Source of the DNA: Vibrio aerogenes
GTDB taxonomy: Bacteria > Pseudomonadota > Gammaproteobacteria > Enterobacterales > Vibrionaceae
Direction: 5' to 3'
Assembly: GCF_024346755.1 (NCBI RefSeq)
Contig: NZ_AP024861.1
Span: 496,001 to 560,000, forward strand
Length of the DNA stretch: 64,000 nucleotides
Positions 1 through 8,282 of this stretch are shown piece by piece (position 1 is the first letter of the stretch; each line of letters starts with the position of its first letter). The notes under the pieces were generated by a model, which worked only from the letters and a program-made list of their open reading frames with translations, ran no database searches and was not told where the DNA came from. The position numbers and the translations under genes were made by a program.

Positions 1-477
1 TCTGCGACTGCTGCTGTGTCAACACTGGCTTTGCTGAATGTCTCCGGCCGGGTTGCTGCGGGGGTGCTTTCCGATAAAATCGGCCGGGTCAACACGCTGG
101 CGCTGGCCTGTGTGCTTTCTGTGGCTGGCTTGTATCTGTTGTATATCGCCGGGCAGGGCGATGTGAAGACATTCTACGCAGGTATCTCTGTAATTGGGGT
201 CTGCTTCGGTGCTTTTATGGGGGTCTTCCCCGGATTAACGGCCGATCAGTTCGGGACCAAACATAACAGTGTCAATTTTGGCATTATGTTCTGTGGCTTT
301 GCGATTGCCGGTTACGTCGGCCCGACCATCATGCGACAAGTCTTCGATGCGACCGGCAGTTTTAAAGGCGCATTCTTAATCGGCATCGGGTTCTGTCTGG
401 CCGGGTTTGTACTGACCGGTATTTATCATCTGCTGCATCAGAAAGCCCGGCGGATGAAAGTGGCTGCGGAGCATTGA
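1..477 (+). CDS. MFS transporter, C-terminal part (oxalate/formate antiporter-like)
   Basis: This is the last 158 codons of a major facilitator superfamily permease; the frame is open from the first base and the start lies outside the window. The residues GRVAAGVLSDKIGR form the loop motif that opens the second half of MFS proteins, and four to five hydrophobic segments follow. The stretch NSVNFGIMFCGFAIAGYVGP resembles the oxalate/formate antiporter (OFA) family, whose members exchange small carboxylates across the inner membrane. The tail is basic and cytoplasmic (QKARRMK). The substrate cannot be told from this part. The gene converges on the oxidoreductase at 654-1223, with a hairpin between them. 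Confidence 0.8.
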   Translation, partial: SATAAVSTLALLNVSGRVAAGVLSDKIGRVNTLALACVLSVAGLYLLYIAGQGDVKTFYAGISVIGVCFGAFMGVFPGLTADQFGTKHNSVNFGIMFCGFAIAGYVGPTIMRQVFDATGSFKGAFLIGIGFCLAGFVLTGIYHLLHQKARRMKVAAEH

Positions 478-508
478 TCATTCGATATGTCAGCGCTGTT
501 TTCACCGC

Positions 509-542
509 GCCGGATCCTGCCCGTCACTGAGCAGGATCCGGC
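509..542. terminator. Hairpin between convergent genes
   Basis: A perfect 12-bp inverted repeat (arms 509-520 and 531-542, core CGGATCCTGC) with a 10-base loop sits 31 bases after the MFS stop codon. No T-run follows on either strand, so it may act as a weak or bidirectional terminator or as a stabilising 3' hairpin. Confidence 0.45.
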
Positions 543-585
543 CGGCACTGATGTATGTCACAGAAAGTATCTGAAACAGAGCATA

Positions 586-650
586 TCCATAAAGCAGGAC
601 TTGCCCGTAAAACAGAACTTACCCGTAAAACAGACATATCTGTAAAACAC
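586..650. repeat. 18-bp imperfect tandem repeat
   Basis: About three and a half copies of an 18-bp unit of the form CCCGTAAAACAGAACTTA lie just past the 3' end of the oxidoreductase gene. The clearest copies start at 604 and 622; a diverged copy starts at 586 and a partial one at 640. The block lies between convergent genes and I see no coding role for it. Confidence 0.6.
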
Positions 651-653
651 GCC

Positions 654-1223
654 CTACGCAAATGCATTGACGAGATCGTCAATTTTACTGAGGAGGCGAA
701 CCGCATGATCGCGGGCGCGTGTTTCTACGCCTTCCTGCGTGTTGTACACCCCCGGAATATAAACCATACGGTGGGTATAAACCGGCGGCTGATAAATCAT
801 GCCGGACAGGTAAGCTAACTGCTGCATCGGGTGTGATAATTGTTCAATCGTAAAGTGATTATGGCCCAGCGGATCATAAGATTCTTTCGGGCCCCCAATC
901 GTGAAAGACAGAATAAAGTGTTTGTTTTTCAGCTTGTCTCCTTCCGGCCCGTACGCAAAATTAAATTCAAACACATCATCAATCCACTTTTTGAGCAATG
1001 CAGGAACGGAATACCAGTAATACGGGTATTGTAAAATGATGATGTCAGCTTTTATCAGTGCGTTTTGTTCGGCTTCAATATCGATTTTATAATCCGGATA
1101 TTGCTGATCCAGATAACGAATATCAATGCTTTCAACCTGTTGATCCAGTTGTTGCAAGATGATTTTGTTGGTCCATGACTTCTCTAAGTTCGGGTGACCG
1201 GAAATGACAACGACGTGACTCAT
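654..1223 (-). CDS. NAD(P)H-dependent oxidoreductase, flavodoxin-like fold (KefF/MdaB type)
   Basis: This 189-residue soluble protein belongs to the Flavodoxin_2 family of FMN- or FAD-dependent NAD(P)H quinone reductases. The N-terminus (VVVISGHPNLEKSWTNK) is the phosphate-binding beta-loop-helix of the fold. The segment QYPYYWYSVPALLKKWIDDV, around residues 86-105, is the family signature, and GGPKESYDPLGHNHFTIEQL matches the later flavin loop. Length is normal for the family. The gene is transcribed away from the LysR gene at 1356, with an inverted-repeat operator between them, so it is probably that regulator's target. Quinone or electrophile detoxification is likely, but the substrate is unknown. 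Confidence 0.85.
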   Translation of the reverse strand: MSHVVVISGHPNLEKSWTNKIILQQLDQQVESIDIRYLDQQYPDYKIDIEAEQNALIKADIIILQYPYYWYSVPALLKKWIDDVFEFNFAYGPEGDKLKNKHFILSFTIGGPKESYDPLGHNHFTIEQLSHPMQQLAYLSGMIYQPPVYTHRMVYIPGVYNTQEGVETRARDHAVRLLSKIDDLVNAFA

Positions 1224-1310
1224 ATTGACTCCAGGGCTAAATCTTGTCTCTGTGATAAGTGTATTTTAGAGACTCCGGTAGCAATAACCAGATGACAGTC
1301 ACCTAATTAA

Positions 1311-1331
1311 TTGTTAGCTTTTGCCTAACAA
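1311..1331. promoter_or_regulatory. Probable LysR operator between divergent genes
   Basis: TTGTTAG-N7-CTAACAA is a perfect 7-bp inverted repeat midway between the divergent oxidoreductase and LysR genes. It contains the T-N11-A pattern typical of LysR-type regulator sites. That it binds the neighbouring regulator is inferred from position. Confidence 0.65.
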
Positions 1332-1355
1332 AAATCGCGTGTCGCAGGCAGATAA

Positions 1356-2270
1356 ATGAAAAGTTCCGGAGCCAGTTATAATCAGATCATGATATTTCAC
1401 TCGATTGCCCGTGAAGGCAGTATCCGGGGCGCAGCCCGTCAACTGGAAATGGCCGCGCCTTCGGTGAGTCAATCCTTAAAACGCCTCGAAAGCAAACTCG
1501 GGCTGCCGTTGTTTAGCAGGTCGACCCGACAGATGAACCTGACGGAAGCGGGCAGGTTTTTACTGGAAAATACCAAAGAAGCCATGACAACCCTGGATTG
1601 TGCGCTGGAGGGTGTCCGTGATCTCCGTCGTGCGCCCTCCGGCAAGGTGAGCATGACGATTCCGCGATTTGTTTATCAAAGTATGATTCAGCCTGTTTTT
1701 GCTGACTTTTGCCGTCTGTATCCGGATATCGAACTGGAGATCTCGGTGTCTGAAGCGCTGGTTAATATTTCTCAGGAGGGGATTGATGTCGGCATCCGGT
1801 TTGGTGACCTGATTGAGGAAGGCCTGGTCGCGCGGAAACTGACCGGCCCTGTTCAGGAATCATTCTTTGCTTCACCCGCTTATCTGGAGAAGTACGGTAC
1901 ACCTCAATCACCTGAAGATCTTGAAAACCACAAACTGATTCAATACCGGTTTGGCGCTTCAAACCGACTTGCTCCGACACGGATGAAGCAAGCGGGAAGC
2001 ACCGTGACCGTAGACATACCCGGAGCAATGATCGTGAACGACACCGACATCATTATAGACGGTGCGGTTGCAGGCATCGGTATCGGACGTTTTCTGACAC
2101 CGTTGATGGCAAAATATTTTGAACAGGGCGTGTTAGTGCCTATTCTTCAGCCTTACTGGTTTGAATATCCGGGCCTTTATCTCTGTTTTCAGCAAAACAG
2201 TCAAAAAGCGAAAAGGATCCGGGTGCTTATCGATTTTCTCCTTGAGCATGCACAATTAAGAGCGCTTTAA
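1356..2270 (+). CDS. LysR family transcriptional regulator
   Basis: This 304-residue protein has the standard LysR layout. A winged helix-turn-helix occupies roughly residues 8-67 (FHSIAREGSIRGAARQLEMA, then SVSQSLKRLESKLGLPLFSR). The effector-binding domain includes VDVGIRFGDL-like strands and AVAGIGIGRFLTPLM near the C-terminus, as in the regulators that control nearby quinone reductases or dehydrogenases. It is divergent from the flavodoxin-fold oxidoreductase, and the shared spacer holds a palindromic site, so autoregulation plus control of that gene is likely. The effector is unknown. A hairpin with a T-rich tail terminates it before the nif promoter. Confidence 0.88.
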   Translation: MKSSGASYNQIMIFHSIAREGSIRGAARQLEMAAPSVSQSLKRLESKLGLPLFSRSTRQMNLTEAGRFLLENTKEAMTTLDCALEGVRDLRRAPSGKVSMTIPRFVYQSMIQPVFADFCRLYPDIELEISVSEALVNISQEGIDVGIRFGDLIEEGLVARKLTGPVQESFFASPAYLEKYGTPQSPEDLENHKLIQYRFGASNRLAPTRMKQAGSTVTVDIPGAMIVNDTDIIIDGAVAGIGIGRFLTPLMAKYFEQGVLVPILQPYWFEYPGLYLCFQQNSQKAKRIRVLIDFLLEHAQLRAL

Positions 2271-2343
2271 GTACTCGCTTTTGGGGTGATAAATTCATCG
2301 TTTCCAGTGCTTCAAATCCTGCCAACAACAAGCATACAATCTT

Positions 2344-2359
2344 TGTTAAAAAACAGACA
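2344..2359 (+). promoter_or_regulatory. NifA-type upstream activating site
   Basis: TGT-N10-ACA, the NifA consensus, lies 84 bases upstream of the -24 element of the nifH promoter. That is within the usual range for an enhancer acting by DNA looping. No nifA gene is in the window. A match this short can occur by chance, but its position supports it. Confidence 0.6.
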
Positions 2360-2398
2360 ATCGACATTCTGTTGGTTGTCTGTTTTATATTTTTTCTT
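2350..2398 (+). terminator. Intrinsic terminator of the LysR gene
   Basis: Arms AAAACAGACAA (2350-2360) and TTGTCTGTTTT (2376-2386) pair perfectly over 11 bp and are followed by a T-rich stretch. It should shield the nif promoter from read-through. Its left arm overlaps the proposed NifA site. Confidence 0.65.
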
Positions 2399-2441
2399 TT
2401 TATTTTATTGATTTTTAATGAAAAAATATCCTTCCCTAAGT

Positions 2442-3388
<947 letters not shown>

Positions 3389-3438
3389 GCTGGTTTGTTC
3401 AGTGCTTTCCATAAAAATCATTGCATGAGGGAAACTAT

Positions 3439-4911
3439 ATGTCGATGAGTAAAGAACAAGCTCAGGCGCTGATCGATGAAGTGCTTGAAGTTTATCCTGA
3501 AGCTGCGAAGCAGGATCGTGCCAAACACATGGTGGTGAATGACAGCAGTGAAGACAGTGCAAAGTGCATTGTATCCAACCGTAAATCCGTTCCCGGTGTG
3601 ATGACGGTGCGTGGTTGTGCTTACGCCGGTTCGAAAGGTGTGGTCTGGGGACCGGTCAAAGATATGATTCATATCTCACATGGTCCGGTGGGTTGTGGTC
3701 AATACTCCCGTGCGGGACGCCGGAATTACTATACCGGAACCACGGGCGTCGATTCATTCGGTACGCTGAATGTCACCACGGATTTTCAGGAACGGGATAT
3801 CGTCTTCGGCGGAGACAAAAAACTGTCTTCAGCGATTGATGAGCTTGAACAATTATTCCCGCTGACCAAAGGGATTTCTGTTCAGTCCGAATGTCCGGTG
3901 GGCTTGATCGGGGATGATATTGAAGCAGTTGCCCGTCTGAAGGGTGAAGAAATTGGAAAGAAAATCATTCCGGTTCGCTGTGAAGGTTTCCGTGGGGTGT
4001 CTCAGTCTTTAGGTCACCACATTGCCAACGATACCTTCCGGGATTACGTATTTGAAGACGATCATGAATCTCCGGTGGAAACGACCGATTACGATGTGGC
4101 AATTATCGGTGACTATAACATCGGTGGTGACGCATGGTCTTCGCGGATCATTCTCGAAGATATGGGGCTGCGGGTGGTGGCTCAGTGGTCTGGTGACGGT
4201 ACATTACCTGAACTGGAAAATACGCCGAAAGTCAAACTGAACCTGGTTCACTGTTACCGTTCAATGAACTACATCGTGCGTTACATGGAAGAAAAACATG
4301 GCATTCCATGGGTCGAATATAACCTGTTTGGTCCGGCTAAAATAGAAGCCTCCATGCGCAAGATAGCTTCTTACTTCGATGAAAAGATTCAGAAACAAAC
4401 TGAAGAAGTCATTGCCCGTTATAAAGAACAGTGGAATGCAGTCATTGAGAAATACCGTCCACGTCTTGAAGGGAAAAAAGTCATGCTTTATGTCGGTGGT
4501 CTGCGCCCGCGCCATATTATCGGTGCTTACGAAGATCTGGGCATGGAAGTGGTTGGTGCCGGTTATGAGTTTGCTCATAACGATGACTATGTCAAAACCA
4601 CACCGGATGTCAAAGATGCCACGTTGCTGTTTGATGATGCCAGTGCCTATGAACTTGAGGAATTTGTGAAACGCCTTAATCCGGACATCGTTGGCTCCGG
4701 GGTGAAAGAGAAATACGTGTTCCACAAAATGGGTTATCCGTTCCGTCAGATGCACAGCTGGGATTACTCCGGTCCTTACCACGGTGTGGATGGTTTTGCC
4801 ATTTTTGCCCGTGACATGGATATGACGATTAACAACCCATGCTGGAAAAAATTGCAGGCACCATGGCTGGCAGAAAAGTCTGAAGATGATGCATTAGCGA
4901 AATCTGCTTAA
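3439..4911 (+). CDS. nifD: Nitrogenase MoFe protein alpha chain
   Basis: NifD is the alpha subunit of the alpha2beta2 dinitrogenase and carries the iron-molybdenum cofactor. I start it at the ATG at 3439, eight bases after a GAGGG ribosome site; an in-frame TTG at 3421 lacks one. That gives 490 residues. P-cluster ligands are Cys60 (RGCAYAG), Cys86 (GPVGCGQYS) and Cys152 ([11 protein letters not shown]). The cofactor ligands are the Cys in [10 protein letters not shown] and the His in [12 protein letters not shown]. All are present, so the protein looks functional. The homocitrate- and FeMo-co-building genes nifE, nifN, nifB and nifV are not in this window. Confidence 0.98.
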   Translation: MSMSKEQAQALIDEVLEVYPEAAKQDRAKHMVVNDSSEDSAKCIVSNRKSVPGVMTVRGCAYAGSKGVVWGPVKDMIHISHGPVGCGQYSRAGRRNYYTGTTGVDSFGTLNVTTDFQERDIVFGGDKKLSSAIDELEQLFPLTKGISVQSECPVGLIGDDIEAVARLKGEEIGKKIIPVRCEGFRGVSQSLGHHIANDTFRDYVFEDDHESPVETTDYDVAIIGDYNIGGDAWSSRIILEDMGLRVVAQWSGDGTLPELENTPKVKLNLVHCYRSMNYIVRYMEEKHGIPWVEYNLFGPAKIEASMRKIASYFDEKIQKQTEEVIARYKEQWNAVIEKYRPRLEGKKVMLYVGGLRPRHIIGAYEDLGMEVVGAGYEFAHNDDYVKTTPDVKDATLLFDDASAYELEEFVKRLNPDIVGSGVKEKYVFHKMGYPFRQMHSWDYSGPYHGVDGFAIFARDMDMTINNPCWKKLQAPWLAEKSEDDALAKSA

Positions 4912-5002
4912 GGGTCTTTACCCCGAACCTTTCAGGAAAGGATTTCCAATTAATTTAACCGGGCCGGCGTTCACGGATTAGTGGCACGGCAGGAGAAGAC
5001 TC

Positions 5003-6574
5003 ATGACTCAAAAAGTTGAAGATATCAAAGCTGGGTACAAATTATTCCAGCAACCGGAGTATCAAAAGCTTATTAAAAATAAGCGGGATGCCTTTGAAAA
5101 TGCTGTCGACGCAGCCAAAGTGAAAGAGACCTTTGAGTGGACCACGACAGAAGAATACAAAGAACTGAACTTTGCCCGTAAGCATGTCACGATTGACCCG
5201 GCGAAAGCCTGTCAGCCTCTGGGCGCAGTGTTGTGTTCTCTCGGGTTCGAAAAAACATTGCCGTATGTGCATGGTTCTCAGGGATGTGTGGCCTATTTCA
5301 GAACGTATTTTAACCGTCATTTCAAAGAGCCGGTGGCGTGTGTTTCTGACTCAATGACTGAAGATGCCGCGGTATTTGGCGGACAGGACAATATATTTAA
5401 TGGGTTGGAAAATGCTTATGCGTTGTATAAACCAGAAGTGATTGCGGTTTCCACAACCTGTATGGCAGAGGTCATCGGGGATGACCTGAATGCCTTTATC
5501 GGTAATGCGAAAGATAAAGGTCATCTGCCATCAGAAGTACCCACGCCATTTGCCCATACGCCAAGTTTTGTCGGCAGTCACACCACTGGCTGGGACAATA
5601 TGTTTGAAGGGATTCTCAAATACTTTACGGCGCAGTCAATGGACGACAAAACGCCCGACAGCAACGGAAAAATCAACATTGTACCGGGATTTGAAACGTA
5701 TCTGGGTAACTACCGGGTGATCCGCCGGATGCTCGATGAGATGGATGTGGATTATTCATTCCTGTCTGATCCATCTGAAGTGCTCGATACACCGGCTGAT
5801 GGTGAGTACCGCATGTACGCTGGCGGAACACCGATTGCTGAAGTCAAAGATGCACCCAATGCAAAAGCCACGCTGTTGCTGCAACCATCACAGCTGGTTA
5901 AAACTAAAAAGTTCATTGAAACCGTCTGGCAGCAGGATGTGCCTAAATTCAACATTCCGATGGGCCTTGAATGGACCGATGATTTTGTCATGCAAGTCGC
6001 TGAGTTAACCGGAAAGCCAATCCCGGAATCGATCACCAAAGAGCGGGGTCGTTTAGTCGATATGATGACCGATTCTCATACCTGGCTGCACGGTGTCACC
6101 GTGTCGCTGTACGGTGATCCGGATTACCTGATGGGGATGTGTAAGTTCCTCACTGAACTGGGTTGTGAAATCAAACATGTGCTTTGTCATAACGCCAACA
6201 AACGCTGGAAGAAACAGATGGAGGCACAGCTGGCAGAATCACCTTACAGTGAAAATGCACAGGTCTTCTTCAATAAAGACTTATGGCATCTGCGTTCTCT
6301 GATGTTTACCGAGAAACCTGATCTGTTGATCGGTAATTCATACGGTAAATTCATTCAGCGCGATACGCTGGCAAAAGGGGCTGAGTTTGAAGTACCGCTG
6401 GTACGCATCGGCTTCCCGATCTTTGATCGTCATCACCTGCACCGCCAGTCAACACTGGGCTATGAAGGCGCGATGTATATTTTGACAACACTGGTGAATC
6501 AGGTGTTAGAAAAACTGGATCGTGACACGATTGAAATGGGCAAAACCGATCTCGGATTCGATTTGGTTCGTTAA
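5003..6574 (+). CDS. nifK: Nitrogenase MoFe protein beta chain
   Basis: NifK is the beta subunit of dinitrogenase and shares the [8Fe-7S] P-cluster with NifD. It is full length at 523 residues. P-cluster ligands are Cys70 (DPAKACQPLG), Cys95 (GSQGCVAYFR) and Cys153 (STTCMAEVIGDD), the same numbers as in Azotobacter NifK. An AGGAGAAG ribosome site lies close before the ATG. The 91-base spacer after nifD has no convincing promoter. A short hairpin with four Ts after the stop may reduce transcription into nifT and nifY. Confidence 0.98.
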   Translation: MTQKVEDIKAGYKLFQQPEYQKLIKNKRDAFENAVDAAKVKETFEWTTTEEYKELNFARKHVTIDPAKACQPLGAVLCSLGFEKTLPYVHGSQGCVAYFRTYFNRHFKEPVACVSDSMTEDAAVFGGQDNIFNGLENAYALYKPEVIAVSTTCMAEVIGDDLNAFIGNAKDKGHLPSEVPTPFAHTPSFVGSHTTGWDNMFEGILKYFTAQSMDDKTPDSNGKINIVPGFETYLGNYRVIRRMLDEMDVDYSFLSDPSEVLDTPADGEYRMYAGGTPIAEVKDAPNAKATLLLQPSQLVKTKKFIETVWQQDVPKFNIPMGLEWTDDFVMQVAELTGKPIPESITKERGRLVDMMTDSHTWLHGVTVSLYGDPDYLMGMCKFLTELGCEIKHVLCHNANKRWKKQMEAQLAESPYSENAQVFFNKDLWHLRSLMFTEKPDLLIGNSYGKFIQRDTLAKGAEFEVPLVRIGFPIFDRHHLHRQSTLGYEGAMYILTTLVNQVLEKLDRDTIEMGKTDLGFDLVR

Positions 6575-6585
6575 TTGCCGTTCAG

Positions 6586-6618
6586 GCAGGGCCGGCGCAG
6601 CAGTGTCGGCCTGCTTTT
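6586..6618 (+). terminator. Possible partial terminator between nifK and nifT
   Basis: GCAGGGCCG (6586-6594) pairs with CGGCCTGC (6607-6614) with one bulged G, followed by TTTT. The short U-run suggests incomplete termination, which would fit a need for more NifHDK than NifT or NifY. The regulatory role is inference. Confidence 0.4.
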
Positions 6619-6658
6619 CTGGTTAAACAGTCTTACAAAGAACAGGGATGGAACTGAT

Positions 6659-6877
6659 ATGGCTAATGTAATGATTCAATATAACGAGCAGGGAAAGCTT
6701 TCGCTGTATTTGGCTAAGAAAGATTTAGAAGAAGAAATTACTCACTTTGAATTTGATGAAGAGAATAAGTGGGGCGGTGAAGTGCACCTGAGTGGCGGCG
6801 CGATTTATTACATCGACCCGATGGACAGGCCTAAACTGCCGATTACCGTCAGGGCCAAAAGATTGCAGGCAGCCTGA
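6659..6877 (+). CDS. nifT: NifT/FixU family protein
   Basis: NifT is a 72-residue acidic protein of unknown function, almost always encoded directly after nifK. The ATG at 6659 begins MANVMIQYNEQGKLSLYLAK. The family core is visible: a beta-rich N-half, then KDLEEEITHFEFDE, WGGEVHLSGG and a basic tail (PITVRAKRLQAA). The longer reading frame that starts at 6575 has no ribosome site and is not used. In Klebsiella, nifT mutants still fix nitrogen; a role in MoFe protein maturation has been proposed but not settled. Confidence 0.92.
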   Translation: MANVMIQYNEQGKLSLYLAKKDLEEEITHFEFDEENKWGGEVHLSGGAIYYIDPMDRPKLPITVRAKRLQAA

Positions 6878-6997
6878 CTGCTTTTATTTTAAACGAAAAG
6901 GCTATTTTAAACAGACACAGAACCGGATATTGCAAACAGTACCGGGAGATGAGAACGGGAATTGCACAGATTTTCACATCGTCAGGAGGCAATGAAG

Positions 6998-7684
6998 ATG
7001 CAACAATCTTATATTTCAGAACAGGCAGCCTTACGGGTTGCGATAGCAACCCGCCTGCTGCCCAATGTCGGGATGAGCTCTCTGCTGGGGTTGCTGATTC
7101 AGCATCTGGGAGAACCTTTGTCGGAAGAGAAACTGGCCGGCATTTCACCCAAAGCATTTCGTGTGATGGTGAATTCTTTGGGAGAAGGGCCCAGCCGCAA
7201 AGATGTCACAAACGCACTGGCTGCATTGACTAATTCTGAAGCCAGTGATGTCGAAGCGCCGGTCGTTTCCTCCGTCGTTCCTCTCAAGGGGCCGACCATT
7301 CAGGTTGCGGTGACATCAAATCAGGGAGAAATGATCAATGGTCATTATGGCTCATGCATGCGGGTATTGGTTTATGAAGTTGGTACAACGAGTCACCAGT
7401 TAGTGGATGTCCGGAGTATCCGGGCGGACCTGACCGGGGAAGCCCGATCTACTTATATGGTTGATCTGATTCGGGATTGTCAGATGCTGTTTACACTGTC
7501 GATTGGTGGCCCGGCAGCGGCCAGAGTCACCCGCGCGAATATTCATCCGATCAAGAAAGCGACGCCTGTTCCGGCCGCGCAGGTGTTAACGGAACTGTCT
7601 GGTGTACTGGGTAACCATCCACCGCCATGGCTGAAGAAAATCATGGGCATCTCGTCTTCTCCGCAGCTGATGATGGAGGGGTGA
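6998..7684 (+). CDS. nifY: NifY, FeMo-cofactor/apodinitrogenase-binding protein
   Basis: NifY (NafY family) binds FeMo-cofactor and apodinitrogenase and helps cofactor insertion. I chose the ATG at 6998 because AGGAGG (6984-6989) is eight bases upstream; the ATG at 6992 is too close and an in-frame TTG at 6962 is unsupported. The product is 228 residues. The N-terminal helical domain (RVAIATRLLPNVGMSSLLGL) is followed by the NifX/NifB-C/NafY domain: INGHYGSCMRVLVYEV with the conserved His, then DCQMLFTLSIGGPAAARV, and the usual PPWLKKIMG end. It overlaps the next gene's ribosome site, so the two are probably coupled in translation. Confidence 0.93.
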   Translation: MQQSYISEQAALRVAIATRLLPNVGMSSLLGLLIQHLGEPLSEEKLAGISPKAFRVMVNSLGEGPSRKDVTNALAALTNSEASDVEAPVVSSVVPLKGPTIQVAVTSNQGEMINGHYGSCMRVLVYEVGTTSHQLVDVRSIRADLTGEARSTYMVDLIRDCQMLFTLSIGGPAAARVTRANIHPIKKATPVPAAQVLTELSGVLGNHPPPWLKKIMGISSSPQLMMEG

Positions 7685-7689
7685 CTGAG

Positions 7690-7983
7690 ATGCATCACAG
7701 ATTGCAGTCCGCAGGGGTGAGTCCACAGGTCATTACACAAATTGGACACTGGCTTGAATCCCATCCCTGTCAGTCTGAAAGCGGGCTGATTCCCCTGAAA
7801 GCACAGTATCCTGATTTGGTATTCACGTTGTGTTCAGAAGATGACATGGGGTTTCACGACCCTTGGCACTCCTTTTCATATTTTGACCTTCACCTCGTGG
7901 CACATAGTCTCAGTGGTTGTAGCTCACTGACACCCAGCCCCGGGATGTGTTCAGGTCTTGTGATTGCGCTTCACGAAGAGTGA
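7690..7983 (+). CDS. Small nif-operon protein (DUF6129-like)
   Basis: This 97-residue protein starts at the ATG at 7690, nine bases after a GGAGGGG ribosome site inside the nifY tail. A GTG at 7681 directly abuts that site and is unlikely. The C-terminal half is conserved-looking, with SEDDMGFHDPWHSFSYFDLHLVAHSL and CSSLTPSPGMCSGLVIALHEE. From memory, small proteins of this look accompany nifTY in other diazotrophs and are annotated as DUF6129; I could not confirm the family. Function is unknown, with NifY-linked cofactor handling a guess from position. An intrinsic terminator overlaps its stop codon, so the operon ends here. Confidence 0.75.
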   Translation: MHHRLQSAGVSPQVITQIGHWLESHPCQSESGLIPLKAQYPDLVFTLCSEDDMGFHDPWHSFSYFDLHLVAHSLSGCSSLTPSPGMCSGLVIALHEE

Positions 7984-8000
7984 GGCGCTTTTTTCTTTTC
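7966..8000 (+). terminator. Intrinsic terminator of the nif operon
   Basis: GCGCTTCAC (7966-7974) pairs with GTGAGGCGC (7980-7988), nine pairs including one G-U, with a 5-base loop, followed directly by TTTTTTCTTTT. It overlaps the last codons and the stop of the preceding gene. Confidence 0.88.
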
Positions 8001-8282
8001 CTGCGTGTCCCCCGTGTTCCTGGTTGAACCTAACAAAAAGAATGACTATAAATTATATAATTGTCATAAAAATTTAAATAATGCATGGCATGAATCTTAT
8101 TATCATCAATTAATTTAAATATTTTTACTGTGAATACATTGATTATCAATATTGTTTAATATATTTTGAATTGCGTTCAATTTATTGCTTTGGCGTTTTA
8201 AACAATATTTTATTGTTTTTTTGTCTTTATTTTGAATTGCGTTTTATTTTATTTTTTATTTATTAAATAATTGGTGTTAAGT
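7984..8282. other. AT-rich leader of the trypsin-fold gene with repeats
   Basis: This stretch is strongly AT-rich, unlike the nif genes before it. It holds a 15-bp direct repeat ATTTTGAATTGCGTT at 8163-8177 and 8229-8243. Between the copies is a hairpin with arms AAACAATA (8200-8207) and TATTGTTT (8211-8218). Such DNA suits an H-NS-silenced promoter of an acquired gene; that is inference. Confidence 0.5.

Noticed and set aside
2366..2392. A second TGT-N10-ACA NifA site
   Set aside because: TGT triplets at 2370 and 2377 do not have ACA ten bases on; only the 2344 site fits.
4970..5000. TGGCACGGC before nifK as a second sigma-54 promoter
   Set aside because: The -24-like half is present, but no GC lies at the required 10-base spacing, and nifK follows nifD closely.
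6962..7233. Alternative frames and earlier starts before nifY
   Set aside because: AGGAGG at 6984-6989 fits only the ATG at 6998; other starts have no ribosome site.
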